From NCBI GenBank assembly GCA_016705005.1, contig JADIZB010000010.1:62001-126000 (forward strand): DNA of 64,000 nucleotides. The letters run 5' to 3'. Both the position numbers and the translations under genes were made by a program. The notes beneath the pieces are model-generated. The model saw nothing but the letters and a program-made list of their open reading frames with translations. It searched no databases and was not told the origin of the DNA. Shown here piece by piece: positions 15,796-25,015 of the stretch (its first letter is position 1; each line of letters opens with the position of its first letter). Source of the stretch: Bacteroidales bacterium (lineage in GTDB: Bacteria > Bacteroidota > Bacteroidia > Bacteroidales > Lentimicrobiaceae).

Positions 15796-17436
15796 TCAGT
15801 GGCAACGTTCTTCCTTCATAAAGGGGTATTTGAAATCGGTTGGCGGGATCAGCGTTTCCTTGATGGTTCTCGGACTTGTCCACCGCAAAAGATTCAGGTG
15901 ACTTCCGGCCTTATCGTTGGTACCCGACTGCCTTGATCCGCCAAAGGGCTGTTGCCCGACCACAGCACCGGTTGGCTTGTCGTTGAAATAAAGGTTCCCG
16001 GCTGCATACTTCAGGGCCTGGCTGGTCTGATCAAGTATATGACGGTCGTGGGCAAAAATAGCTCCGGTAAGTCCGTATGGGGAAGTTTCATCAACAAGCT
16101 TTACCGTTTCATCAAAATCCTTATCCTCATAGACAAAAATGGTCAGAACAGGGCCAAAGATCTCCTCTTCCATGGTAACAAAATGGGGGTTGGTCGTAAG
16201 AATTACCGTAGGTTCTACGAAATAGCCCTTTGATTTATCACCTTTCCCTCCGAAGATAACTTCGGCATCGGTTGACTTTCTGGCAACCGACACATAATTC
16301 ATTATATTGTCAAAAGATCCCTCATCAATCACAGCATTCATGAAGTTGCTGAAATCGCGCACATCCCCTATCGTGATCTGCGAGAGCATATCGCCCATGC
16401 GTTCACGTACAGCAGGCCAAAGCGAACGTGGAATGTAAGCCCGCGATGCTGCAGAACATTTCTGTCCCTGGTATTCGAAAGATCCCCTCACCAAAGCAGT
16501 GGAAACTTCATCGGCATTGGCAGAAGCATGCACCAGTACGAAATCCTTGCCACCTGTTTCACCGACTATTTTCGGATAGGACTTATAATTGTGCAGATTC
16601 CCCGCAGCCATCTGCCAGAGCCTGTTGAATGTAACGTTTGAACCGGTAAAATGAAGGCCCGCAAAATGCCTGTCAGAGAATACCGCATTTCCGATAACCG
16701 ATCCTGCACCTGGAATAAAGTTAACAACACCATCAGGCAAGCCGGCTTCCTTGTATATGTCCATCAGCACATAATTCGAAAGTATCGAAGTAGTGGCAGG
16801 TTTCCACAATACCGTATTACCCATAACTGCCGGTGACATATTCAGATTTGATGCAATGGCAGTGAAGTTAAACGGGGTCAGCGAAAAGATAAAACCCTCA
16901 AGCGGTCTGTATTCAATCCTGTTGATAAACCCGGGATCGGAATGAGGTTGTTCATTATATATATCGGAAATGTAATGGGCATTAAACCTGAGGAAATCGA
17001 TGGTCTCACAGGCACTGTCGATTTCGGCCTGGTAAGCACTCTTGCTCTGCCCGAGCATCGTCGATGCATTTAGCCTTGCCCTGTGTTTCTTGGCGATCAG
17101 TTCAGCAATCTTCAGGGTTACCGAAAGCCTTTCAACCCATGAGAAAGACTCCCATTCCCGGTGCGCTTTCTGCGAAGCTTCCACAGCAAGTTTCACTTCA
17201 GCCGGCCCGGCTTTGTGGTACTGTCCCAGAATATGACCGTGATCGTGCGGCATCCTGATTTTTTCCGTATCACCGGTACGCACTTCCCTCCCACCGATAA
17301 TCAGCGGAATATCAACCTGCTGCGACGACAGGTTATCCAGTTCTGTCTGCAACTCCTTACGTTCACGCGATCCGGGGGAATATGACTTTACCGGCTCGTT
17401 GGAGGGGTAATCAAAAATGAAAATGGCATTGTTCAT
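15796..17436 (-). CDS. 1-pyrroline-5-carboxylate dehydrogenase (paralogue 1)
   Basis: A 546-aa ALDH-superfamily enzyme that oxidises glutamate-gamma-semialdehyde (P5C) to glutamate with NAD+, the second step of proline catabolism. It has the catalytic Glu in GETGGKDFV, the catalytic Cys in YQGQKCSAASRAYIP, FSLTPFNFTAIA and the C-terminal FGGSRQSGTNDKAG. It is the stand-alone P5CDH type, not the PutA fusion. A same-length paralogue lies on the other strand at 20.1 kb. No proline dehydrogenase gene is in the window, so proline use is inferred from the family. It is divergent from the SDR gene. Confidence 0.9.
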   Translation of the reverse strand: MNNAIFIFDYPSNEPVKSYSPGSRERKELQTELDNLSSQQVDIPLIIGGREVRTGDTEKIRMPHDHGHILGQYHKAGPAEVKLAVEASQKAHREWESFSWVERLSVTLKIAELIAKKHRARLNASTMLGQSKSAYQAEIDSACETIDFLRFNAHYISDIYNEQPHSDPGFINRIEYRPLEGFIFSLTPFNFTAIASNLNMSPAVMGNTVLWKPATTSILSNYVLMDIYKEAGLPDGVVNFIPGAGSVIGNAVFSDRHFAGLHFTGSNVTFNRLWQMAAGNLHNYKSYPKIVGETGGKDFVLVHASANADEVSTALVRGSFEYQGQKCSAASRAYIPRSLWPAVRERMGDMLSQITIGDVRDFSNFMNAVIDEGSFDNIMNYVSVARKSTDAEVIFGGKGDKSKGYFVEPTVILTTNPHFVTMEEEIFGPVLTIFVYEDKDFDETVKLVDETSPYGLTGAIFAHDRHILDQTSQALKYAAGNLYFNDKPTGAVVGQQPFGGSRQSGTNDKAGSHLNLLRWTSPRTIKETLIPPTDFKYPFMKEERCH

Positions 17437-17551
17437 ATCAGGTATGGGATTTTATTTCAACTTCTTATATTAAGCCTGTAAACATCCCTTGCCGCCATTT
17501 GTTCATAAAAAAGGCAGTATCCGGAACCTTTAACCAACAATCGACTGAACC

Positions 17552-18304
17552 ATGAACTATTATATTATTACAGGAACATCTTCAGGCATCGGAGAGGCCA
17601 TCGCCAGAAAACTGATTCTGGACCGTCAGAGTGTAATCTGTATCTCCAGGACACTGAATGAAACCCTGACTGATATTGTATCTCCATCAACCGGTAGATT
17701 GTGGTATTTTGAATCAGATCTCGGCGAATTACATCAGATCCCTTCACTGATGAATGAGATTTTCGGACTCCTCGGAAGGGAAAGCATAACCTCACTCACC
17801 CTGGTGAATAATGCAGCTGTGCTTGACCCCGTTGCTGCGGCCGGTGAATATGACCTGCATCAGCTTCAGCAGCATTTTAATGTAAACCTGCTGGCCCCGG
17901 TGATCCTTAGCAATGAATTTATCAGACTTTCCGGACATCAGGATATTCCGAGGACTATTGTCAACATCGGCTCAGGTGCAGCTGGTTCACCCTACGCCGG
18001 ATGGGGGCCATACTGCAGCAGTAAAGCAGGCCTGGAAATGTTCACCCGAACGACCAACCTTGAACAGATTTCATTGGCAAACCCGGTGAGAGTGTTATCT
18101 ATCGCTCCCGGAATCGTGGATACCCCCATGCAACAAAAAATCAGACACATAAGCCCAGGAAATTTCCCTATGAAACCTAAGTTTGAGCAGCTGTATCAGG
18201 AAAATCTGCTCAGCCGGCCATCAGATGTGGCTCAGAAAATTATAGGATTGATCAACGGCAGCCTTTCCTGTGACAGTGAAATTATTGATCTGAGAAAAAT
18301 ATAA
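17552..18304 (+). CDS. Short-chain dehydrogenase/reductase (SDR)
   Basis: A 250-aa Rossmann-fold NAD(P)-dependent oxidoreductase. The N-terminal TGTSSGIGEAIA is the cofactor glycine motif, VNNAAVL is the NNAG-like segment, and the catalytic Ser/Tyr/Lys are in NIGSGAAGS and YCSSKAG. The family resembles sepiapterin reductase/benzil reductase-type SDRs (long C-terminal PGIVDTPMQ). The substrate cannot be read. It is transcribed divergently from P5CDH paralogue 1. Confidence 0.85.
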   Translation: MNYYIITGTSSGIGEAIARKLILDRQSVICISRTLNETLTDIVSPSTGRLWYFESDLGELHQIPSLMNEIFGLLGRESITSLTLVNNAAVLDPVAAAGEYDLHQLQQHFNVNLLAPVILSNEFIRLSGHQDIPRTIVNIGSGAAGSPYAGWGPYCSSKAGLEMFTRTTNLEQISLANPVRVLSIAPGIVDTPMQQKIRHISPGNFPMKPKFEQLYQENLLSRPSDVAQKIIGLINGSLSCDSEIIDLRKI

Positions 18305-18347
18305 CGTCTTTCCCTGAAAACCGGACCTTTTAGCACATAAAATTCTT

Positions 18348-18355
18348 TAGCTTTG
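18348..18355 (+). promoter_or_regulatory. -7 box of ppnP
   Basis: TAGCTTTG followed by C, an exact TAnnTTTG match, 24 bp before the ATG at 18380. The -33 element is weak (TTTT about 17 bp upstream). Confidence 0.6.
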
Positions 18356-18379
18356 CGGCAAATTTTAATATCTGCTGCC

Positions 18380-18661
18380 ATGTTTAAAACCAACGAATAT
18401 TTTGATGGTAATGTAAAGTCAATTGCATTTGAAACCAGTGAAGGACCAGCTACCATCGGGGTGATGGCCGCCGGCGATTACGAATTCGGGACCTCATCCG
18501 TTGAGTATATGACTGTGACCTCCGGCGATATGGATGTATTGCTTCCCGGAGAGTCAGAATGGAATAATTTCGAGCCTTTCGAAACCTTTATTGTTCCTGC
18601 CGGGGTAAAATTTAAAGTCAGGGTTAAAGCTGACACCTCCTATCGCTGTCTTTACCGGTAA
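18380..18661 (+). CDS. ppnP: PpnP, pyrimidine/purine nucleoside phosphorylase
   Basis: A 93-aa single-domain cupin that phosphorolyses diverse nucleosides. Characteristic blocks are ATIGVMAAGDYEFGTSSVEYMTVTSGDMDVLLPG and FETFIVPAGVKFKVRV, ending YRCLYR. The start at 18380 (MFKTNEYF) fits the family; nine further codons upstream would run over the -7 box. It is probably monocistronic and unrelated to the tungsten genes that follow. Confidence 0.88.
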   Translation: MFKTNEYFDGNVKSIAFETSEGPATIGVMAAGDYEFGTSSVEYMTVTSGDMDVLLPGESEWNNFEPFETFIVPAGVKFKVRVKADTSYRCLYR

Positions 18662-18726
18662 ATCATGCATCTTCTGATACTTTCGGGTCATACTCAAATG
18701 GCTTCGATTCAAACTTAATATGCCAT

Positions 18727-19110
18727 ATGATGGAAAACAGCAAATACACCAACCTCAGGCTGCAATACAAAATCTGGTTTACAGATGAAACGGGTGCCGG
18801 ACTTTTGGGTGATGGAAAATGGAAAATTCTAAAGGCCATTGATGAGGCTGGCTCGCTGACTGCTGCCTGCGACAAGCTTGGCATCACCTACCGCAGGACC
18901 TGGAACGATCTGAAGAGTATTGAAAAGAGACTCGGATTTTCGTTACTGGAAAAAAACCGGGGAGGAATCGATGGAGGCAGCACAAGCCTGACCGTTGAAG
19001 GCCAGCGGCTGATCAGGGCTTTCGATTTGTTCCACGAGAAAATGGATGGAATTATGCAGGATCATTTCAAACTATTGATTAAGGAACTGACATTGAATGG
19101 TAAGAGTTAA
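18727..19110 (+). CDS. ModE-like winged-helix regulator (N-terminal domain only)
   Basis: A 127-aa DNA-binding protein matching the ModE/LysR-type winged-helix: GDGKWKILKAIDEAGSLTAACDKLGITYRRTWNDLKSIEKRLGFSLLEK, then a wing with GGSTSLTVEG. The C-terminal TOBE/Mop molybdate-binding domains of full ModE are absent, so it cannot sense oxyanion by that route. It starts at either of two overlapping ATGs (18727, 18730) and overlaps the wtpA-like gene by 14 bp. It could regulate that gene or the AOR-like gene, and it is a plausible candidate to respond to tungstate or molybdate indirectly. Confidence 0.8.
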   Translation: MMENSKYTNLRLQYKIWFTDETGAGLLGDGKWKILKAIDEAGSLTAACDKLGITYRRTWNDLKSIEKRLGFSLLEKNRGGIDGGSTSLTVEGQRLIRAFDLFHEKMDGIMQDHFKLLIKELTLNGKS

Positions 19111-20065
19111 TGCAACGCTATTCATTACCGCACTGCTGCTGCTGATTCTTCCGGCCGGATGTAAGCATGCAAAAACCAGCAGCAGCAACAGTCTCTCAGG
19201 CGACCTTGTAATATTTCATGCCGGCAGCCTGGCAGTCCCGTTTAAGGAAATCGCCGATTCATTTATGGTGCTGAACCCCGGAATTCAGGTAAAGGCTGAA
19301 TCAGCCGGAAGCCTGGCTTCAATCAGAAAAATTACTGATCTTAACCGGCCCTGCGACATTCTTGCATCTGCCGATTACAGTCTGATCGATAAACTGATGA
19401 TCCCCGCCCATGCTTCATGGAACATGAAGTTTGCAGGCAACGAGATGGTCATCGTGTATCAGAAGGATCCGCTGAAATCCGGAACCATCAACCAGCAGAA
19501 CTGGCATTCTATCCTTCTTGATCCGGAGATAAAATTCGGAAGGTCAGACCCCGATTCAGATCCATGTGGATACCGTACAATTCTCTGCCTCAAACTGGCT
19601 GAAAAGTATTACCATCAGCCCGGTTTGGCTGACCGTTTCAGTACGAAAGACGAAAGGTATATCCGTCCCAAGGAAGTTGATCTTCTGGCCCTGCTCGAAT
19701 CCGGAACCATCGATTATATTTTTATTTATAAATCAGTAGCCATCCAGCATAAGCTGGCTTACCTTGAATTACCCGACAGCATCAACCTCGGCAACCCCTC
19801 ATTGCAGGATCATTACAGTGGTGTTAATGTTAGGATTGCCGGGAACAAACCAGGCGAATACATCACCCAGCAGGGTGAACCGATAGTGTATGGGCTTACC
19901 ATTCCTGAAAACTGTGAAAATCACGAGGCAGCCAAAGCATTCGTCGAATTAATGATGAAAAATGGCAGGAAAATTATGGAAAAATCCGGCCAGAACAATG
20001 TTGGTCCCTTTTTGTCGGGAAATCCTGAAAAGTTACCTGAAAATCTTAAACCCCTGTTAAAATAA
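19097..20065 (+). CDS. wtpA: WtpA/TupA-like tungstate/molybdate-binding lipoprotein
   Basis: A 322-aa exported substrate-binding protein with a lipobox (LPAGC, lipidated Cys at about residue 22). The mature part starts DLVIFHAGSLAVPFKEI, the WtpA hallmark, followed by SAGSLASIRKI, CDILASADYSLID and AGNEMVIVYQ, all oxyanion-binding-domain segments. The C-terminus has YGLTIPENCENHEAAKAFVELMM. It would capture tungstate or molybdate for an ABC importer, but no WtpB permease or WtpC ATPase gene is in the window. The pairing with a ModE-like gene and an AOR-family enzyme favours tungstate. Confidence 0.86.
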   Translation: MVRVNATLFITALLLLILPAGCKHAKTSSSNSLSGDLVIFHAGSLAVPFKEIADSFMVLNPGIQVKAESAGSLASIRKITDLNRPCDILASADYSLIDKLMIPAHASWNMKFAGNEMVIVYQKDPLKSGTINQQNWHSILLDPEIKFGRSDPDSDPCGYRTILCLKLAEKYYHQPGLADRFSTKDERYIRPKEVDLLALLESGTIDYIFIYKSVAIQHKLAYLELPDSINLGNPSLQDHYSGVNVRIAGNKPGEYITQQGEPIVYGLTIPENCENHEAAKAFVELMMKNGRKIMEKSGQNNVGPFLSGNPEKLPENLKPLLK

Positions 20066-20105
20066 AACAACCACGGATTAAATAAACTAATTATAAACCC
20101 ACCGT

Positions 20106-20123
20106 TATGAATTTATATTCATA
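20106..20123. promoter_or_regulatory. TATGAA-N6-TTCATA palindrome upstream of P5CDH 2
   Basis: Arms TATGAAT (20106-20112) and ATTCATA (20117-20123) around a TTAT spacer, 18 bp before the ATG. It shares the TATGAA-N6-TTCATA frame of the operator at 1727-1750. A regulator may bind both, but the inner bases differ. Confidence 0.4.
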
Positions 20124-20140
20124 TCGACAAATCAAAACAA

Positions 20141-21781
20141 ATGAACAACGCAATTTTTAATTTCGATCCGCCGAAAAACGAAACGGTTAACCAGTACCAG
20201 CCCGGAAGCATTCACCGCAAGGAACTGATGCATGAACTTGACAGACAGTCATCAGAAATTATCGAAATACCACTGATTATCGGTGGCAAAGAAGTTCATA
20301 CTAAAACCAGGAATTCCGTTATTATGCCCCATGGTCACGGACAGGTCCTTGCCTCTTATTGTGTGGCAGGACCGGCTGAAATCAACAAAGCCATTGAAGC
20401 GGCTGTTGATGCGCGTGAAGAATGGATGTCGCTGTCGTGGCTCGACCGGGCTTCCGTTTTCCTGAAAGCAGCTGAATTGATTTCGAGCAGGTACCGTTAT
20501 ATCATGAATGCCGCAACCATGCTCGGACAAAGCAAGAGTGCCTATCAGGCCGAAATCGACAGCGCCTGCGAAGTGATTGATTTTCTGAGATTCAATGCAT
20601 ACTATGCCAGCGAAATATACAGCCGCCAACCGCATTCTGAATTTGGCAACCTTAACCGTCTCGAGTACCGGGCACTCGAAGGATTTGTTCTGTCCATCAC
20701 ACCTTTTAATTTTACGGCCATTGCTTCCAATTTGAATGCTGCCCCTGCCATGATGGGAAACACCCTGGTCTGGAAACCGGCATCCACTTCAGTCCTTTCG
20801 AACTATTACCTGATGAAAGTGTTTATGGAAGCCGGCCTGCCTGACGGGGTTATAAACTTCATTCCTTCATCCGGAAAGGATATTTCAGCAACAGCTTTGA
20901 AAAACAAACACCTCGCCGGAATTCATTTCACGGGTTCAACCGGCACCTTCAATCATTTGTGGAGGGGTACCGGCGAAAACCTGGGAAATTACACTTCCTA
21001 TCCAAAGCTGATCGGAGAAACCGGTGGAAAAGACTTTATCGTTGTTCATCCATCCGCTGACATGGACGAAGTCGCAACGGCAATCATCAGAGGGGCTTTT
21101 GAGTATCAGGGCCAGAAGTGTTCGGCCGCTTCAAGAGCATATATACCGGCCAGTATGTGGATGAAATTGAAACGTACCCTGACAGAACAAATCAGTGAAA
21201 TAAAAATGGGCGATGTCAGGGACTTCTCAAATTTTATGAATGCCGTCATTGATGAACCCTCGTTTGACAGTATCATGAGTCACCTGAACTTTGCATCAAA
21301 ATCAACTGACGCAAAGATTCTGGCAGGAGGATCGGGTGATAAGACCCATGGCTATTTTGTCAGGCCGACCCTGATCGAAACCACCGATCCGCATTTCAGG
21401 ACAATGGAAGAAGAAATCTTCGGACCGGTTATGACGGTGTATGTCTATAAAGACAATGAATTTGAACAGGTGCTGGACATCTGTGATAAAACATCGCCAT
21501 ACGCGCTGACAGGAAGCATATTCTCCACCGACAGATATGCGCTGAATGTTGCCTGCCGTAAACTGCGGTATGCTGCCGGTAACCTGTATTTCAATGATAA
21601 ACCATCGGGAGCTGTGGTTGGCCAGCAACCTTTCGGAGGGGCCAGGGCATCAGGTACTAACGATAAATCGGGGAGTTATCTCAATCTGCTCCGCTGGACC
21701 AGTCCGAGAACCATTAAAGAAACCTTTCTGCCCCCTTCAGATTACAGATATCCGTATATGGAAGGCAGGGGAGATAAATAA
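20141..21781 (+). CDS. 1-pyrroline-5-carboxylate dehydrogenase (paralogue 2)
   Basis: A 546-aa ALDH of the same length and architecture as paralogue 1, with GETGGKDFIVVHPSADMDEV, YQGQKCSAASRAYIP (catalytic Cys) and FGGARASGTNDKSG. It differs in scattered residues throughout, so it is an old duplicate, not a recent one. It lies 75 bp after wtpA and 78 bp before the ALDH7 gene on the same strand. One copy may serve proline and the other a related semialdehyde (for example from ornithine or hydroxyproline); that is inference. Confidence 0.9.
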   Translation: MNNAIFNFDPPKNETVNQYQPGSIHRKELMHELDRQSSEIIEIPLIIGGKEVHTKTRNSVIMPHGHGQVLASYCVAGPAEINKAIEAAVDAREEWMSLSWLDRASVFLKAAELISSRYRYIMNAATMLGQSKSAYQAEIDSACEVIDFLRFNAYYASEIYSRQPHSEFGNLNRLEYRALEGFVLSITPFNFTAIASNLNAAPAMMGNTLVWKPASTSVLSNYYLMKVFMEAGLPDGVINFIPSSGKDISATALKNKHLAGIHFTGSTGTFNHLWRGTGENLGNYTSYPKLIGETGGKDFIVVHPSADMDEVATAIIRGAFEYQGQKCSAASRAYIPASMWMKLKRTLTEQISEIKMGDVRDFSNFMNAVIDEPSFDSIMSHLNFASKSTDAKILAGGSGDKTHGYFVRPTLIETTDPHFRTMEEEIFGPVMTVYVYKDNEFEQVLDICDKTSPYALTGSIFSTDRYALNVACRKLRYAAGNLYFNDKPSGAVVGQQPFGGARASGTNDKSGSYLNLLRWTSPRTIKETFLPPSDYRYPYMEGRGDK

Positions 21782-21859
21782 AAGCTCCATGTCTCCCTGA
21801 TTATGTCAACTTTTTGCAAACATTTATATAAAACAATTGTTCTCTGAAAAACTTTAATA

Positions 21860-23431
21860 ATGACTCAAACACAGGATTTGTATAAAATTAATGACTTATT
21901 GATAAGCCTTGGCCTCGATAAAATCAACAATGGCGCCACCACAGGCACAGTATGGTTCAACACAAAAGGTGAACCCATTCATTCCTATTCTCCTGCCGAC
22001 GGAAATCTGATAGCCTCCGTGAATCAGGCTACCTGGGATGATTACGAAGCCATCATGGCGAAAGCAACGTTGGCTTTTAAAACCTGGCAGATGGTTCCTG
22101 CTCCGAAAAGGGGTGATATTGTAAGGCAGATTGGTAACCGTCTCCGTGAATGTAAAGAGCCTCTCGGTGCCCTGGTTTCCTATGAAATGGGAAAGGTTTA
22201 CCAGGAAGGATTGGGTGAGGTGCAGGAAATGATCGATATTGCTGACTTTGCCGTTGGATTGTCGCGTCAGCTGTATGGATTCACCATGCACTCGGAACGC
22301 GAAAGGCACCGGATGTATGATCAGTATCATCCTCTCGGTGTTGTCGGTGTAATCTCCGCATTCAACTTCCCGGTGGCAGTATGGGCCTGGAATGCCATGC
22401 TGGCGCTGGTATGCGGCGATGTAGTGGTATGGAAGCCATCCTCAAAAGTTATGCTCAGCGCGGTTGCTGTGCACAAGATCATTGAAAAAGTACTTCAGGA
22501 AAACGAAGTCCCTGAGGGGGTCCTGAACCTGATTGCAGGCAGTTCAAAATACATTGGCGATGATTTCCTTGCCGATAAAAGGGTTCCGCTGGTTTCGGTT
22601 ACCGGTTCAACAAGGGTTGGCCGCCATGTAAGTAAAATTGTTGGTGAGCGTCTTGGAAGAAGCATTCTTGAATTGGGAGGAAACAACGCAATCGTTGTTT
22701 CGCAATACGGCAACCTGAATATGGCACTGAGAGCCAGTCTTTTCGGCGCAGTAGCCACATCAGGTCAACGCTGCACCTCAACCCGCAGGCTACTGATTCA
22801 CGACTGTATTTTTGACAAATTCCGCGATAAACTCATTGCCGCGTACAAACAGCTTAAGATCGGGCATCCGCTTGATCCTGAAACTGTAGTAGGCCCGCTG
22901 GTTGACAAGGACGCAGTAAGGGCTTTTAAAAATGCCCAGCAGCAGATCGTTGAAGAAGGTGGAAGAATCGTTTATGGCGGGCAGGTGCTTGAAGGGGCAG
23001 GCTTTGAATCCGGATGTTATGTGGTTCCCTGTATCGCTGAAGTAGAGAATCATTATCACATTGTGCAGGAAGAAACCTTTGCACCCATCCTTTACCTCAT
23101 CAAGTACAAGACCATGGATGACGCCATTGAGCTTCACAATGCAGTGCCCCAGGGATTGTCATCGGCGATATTTTCGAAAAACATTCTCGAAACTGAACGC
23201 TTTCTCTCGCACGAAGGCTCAGATTGTGGCATTGCCAATGTTAACATTGCTACAAACGGGGCTGAAATCGGCGGTGCATTCGGAGGAGAAAAGGAAACCG
23301 GTGGCGGTCGCGAATCAGGCTCTGACGCCTGGAAGGCATACATGCGCCGCCAGACCAATACGATTAATTTCTCAACTGAACTTCCCCTGGCACAAGGCAT
23401 CCGGTTCGATGCCTTTGACGAAAATCCCTGA
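21860..23431 (+). CDS. ALDH7-family semialdehyde dehydrogenase (antiquitin/AmaB-like)
   Basis: A 523-aa NAD-dependent aldehyde dehydrogenase of the ALDH7 (alpha-aminoadipic semialdehyde/piperideine-6-carboxylate) type. It has the N-terminal YKINDLLISLGL, the cofactor segment VISAFNFPVAVWAWN, the catalytic Glu in ILELGGNNAIVV and the catalytic Cys in SGQRCTSTRRLL. Family-specific features include GGAFGGEKETGGGRESGSDAWKAYMRRQTNT near the end. It would act in lysine degradation downstream of an aminotransferase. With the two P5CDH genes it makes an amino-acid-semialdehyde oxidation set. Confidence 0.88.
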   Translation: MTQTQDLYKINDLLISLGLDKINNGATTGTVWFNTKGEPIHSYSPADGNLIASVNQATWDDYEAIMAKATLAFKTWQMVPAPKRGDIVRQIGNRLRECKEPLGALVSYEMGKVYQEGLGEVQEMIDIADFAVGLSRQLYGFTMHSERERHRMYDQYHPLGVVGVISAFNFPVAVWAWNAMLALVCGDVVVWKPSSKVMLSAVAVHKIIEKVLQENEVPEGVLNLIAGSSKYIGDDFLADKRVPLVSVTGSTRVGRHVSKIVGERLGRSILELGGNNAIVVSQYGNLNMALRASLFGAVATSGQRCTSTRRLLIHDCIFDKFRDKLIAAYKQLKIGHPLDPETVVGPLVDKDAVRAFKNAQQQIVEEGGRIVYGGQVLEGAGFESGCYVVPCIAEVENHYHIVQEETFAPILYLIKYKTMDDAIELHNAVPQGLSSAIFSKNILETERFLSHEGSDCGIANVNIATNGAEIGGAFGGEKETGGGRESGSDAWKAYMRRQTNTINFSTELPLAQGIRFDAFDENP

Positions 23432-23456
23432 TTATTACCGGTGGATGAAAAATAGT

Positions 23457-23488
23457 AAAAGGCTGCAGCATTAATCCTGCAGCCTTTT
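23457..23488 (+). terminator. Intrinsic terminator after ALDH7 gene
   Basis: Perfect 12-bp stem AAAAGGCTGCAG (23457-23468) / CTGCAGCCTTTT (23477-23488), 8-nt loop, ending in TTTT. It closes the tungsten/aldehyde block. Confidence 0.88.
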
Positions 23489-23511
23489 CACTTTCACGTA
23501 TTTCATTGTGT

Positions 23512-23519
23512 TATCTTTG
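23512..23519 (+). promoter_or_regulatory. -7 box opening the polysaccharide locus
   Basis: TATCTTTG followed by C, an exact TAnnTTTG match, 67 bp before the first flippase ATG at 23587 and directly after the terminator. The -33 element is unclear. Confidence 0.6.
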
Positions 23520-23586
23520 CTGAACATTCGTTGTTCATTCATGTTATAGAAACTGAAAGCCCTTTCACCAAAGATATTATCGCCCG

Positions 23587-24951
23587 ATGCAAAAACCCCT
23601 TCAGTTACTTAACGGATATTTAAACAGGGGTCATCAGCGTAGCCAGAATATCAAGAAAAATATCCTTTATTCCATTTTCATCAAAGGGGGAAGCATAGTT
23701 ATCAGTTTTCTGCTGGTTCCCTTAACACTTGGCTATCTTGGTGCCGTTGATTACGGAATCTGGCTTACACTCAGCTCTGTTGTAGCCTGGTTCGGTTTTT
23801 TTGACATTGGTCTGGGAAACGGACTAAGGAACAAGTTTGCAGAAGCACTGGCGCTTGGAAACAGGGAACTGGCACGATCCTATGTTAGTACCACATACTT
23901 TGGGCTGAGTGTTATTTTTGGAATACTCTGGTTGATCTTTATTGTTGTCAGTTTTTTTCTTGACTGGAATACTATTTTCAATGCCCCTCCCAACGGGTCG
24001 CAGAACCTCCATATTCTCGTTGTTTACGTCTTCTCGCTCTTTCTGATCAGGTTTGTACTGAAGTTGCTGTCGGTTATCATCATCGCCGACCAGCGACCTG
24101 CAGTCAGCAACACCTTTGACCCCTTATCCAATGTTATCTCACTGATTGTCATCTACATTCTGACAATTACCACCAAAGGGTCACTGATGTACCTCGGAAT
24201 TGCCGTTACAGCTTCTCCGGTGATTGTGCTTGCGCTGGCTTCCGTCTATTTTTTCAGGCGCGATTACCGTGATTTCAGACCTGCATTTGCCAGTGTCAGA
24301 TTGAATCAGCTAAAGGAACTAACCGGCCTGGGATTCCAGTTTTTCATTATTCAGATTGCTGTTCTGGTGATTTTCTCGACCGATAATATGATTATTGCTC
24401 AGGTACTTGGTCCCGAACAGGTAACGCCATACAACATAGCATTCAAATATTTCAATTCAGTGACCATGGCCTTTGCCATTATCATGACACCTTTATGGTC
24501 TGCCTATACGCAGGCCTACACAAAAAACGATATTCCCTGGATAAGAAACATCACCCGAAAACTTACAAGGTTCTGGTTACTGATCCTGGTCACGGTTATT
24601 CTGATGATTGTCATTTCAGGACCTTTTTATTCAGTGTGGGTTGGCAACAAGATTAAAATCCCATTCCTGATTACTGTTTTCATGGGTGTATTCATACTTA
24701 TCAGCACCTGGAATAATGTATATGTATATTTCATAAATGGTACCGGAAAAATAAGATTGCAGCTTTACAGTTCAATCATTTCAGCAGCAGCCAACATACC
24801 GTTATCCATTTATTTCGCGAGAGATCTGAAACTCGGTGCTGCCGGTGTTATCATAGCCACCTGTATCTGCCTTTTTCCGGGAACAATCCTGGCACCACTT
24901 CAATATTTTAAAATACTTAATAAAACAGCCACTGGAATATGGGCAAAGTAG
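23587..24951 (+). CDS. Wzx-type polysaccharide flippase (copy 1)
   Basis: A 454-aa MOP-superfamily inner-membrane protein with about 12-14 hydrophobic segments. It flips lipid-linked repeat units for a Wzy-dependent polysaccharide. Family features are VSFLLVPLTLGYLGAVDYGIWLTLSSVVAW near the N-terminus and DIGLGNGLRNKFAEALA. It is closely related to the next gene, with matching segments such as FDPLSN(or A)xxSL, ADQRPAVSNTFDPL and GxGFQFFIIQI. Two flippases in tandem are unusual. Confidence 0.87.
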   Translation: MQKPLQLLNGYLNRGHQRSQNIKKNILYSIFIKGGSIVISFLLVPLTLGYLGAVDYGIWLTLSSVVAWFGFFDIGLGNGLRNKFAEALALGNRELARSYVSTTYFGLSVIFGILWLIFIVVSFFLDWNTIFNAPPNGSQNLHILVVYVFSLFLIRFVLKLLSVIIIADQRPAVSNTFDPLSNVISLIVIYILTITTKGSLMYLGIAVTASPVIVLALASVYFFRRDYRDFRPAFASVRLNQLKELTGLGFQFFIIQIAVLVIFSTDNMIIAQVLGPEQVTPYNIAFKYFNSVTMAFAIIMTPLWSAYTQAYTKNDIPWIRNITRKLTRFWLLILVTVILMIVISGPFYSVWVGNKIKIPFLITVFMGVFILISTWNNVYVYFINGTGKIRLQLYSSIISAAANIPLSIYFARDLKLGAAGVIIATCICLFPGTILAPLQYFKILNKTATGIWAK

Positions 24952-25015
24952 TTACAATTCATCTCTTTTGTAAATCAACATTAACCTTGCCCGGAACAGG
25001 CCTGCCACTTTGCCA

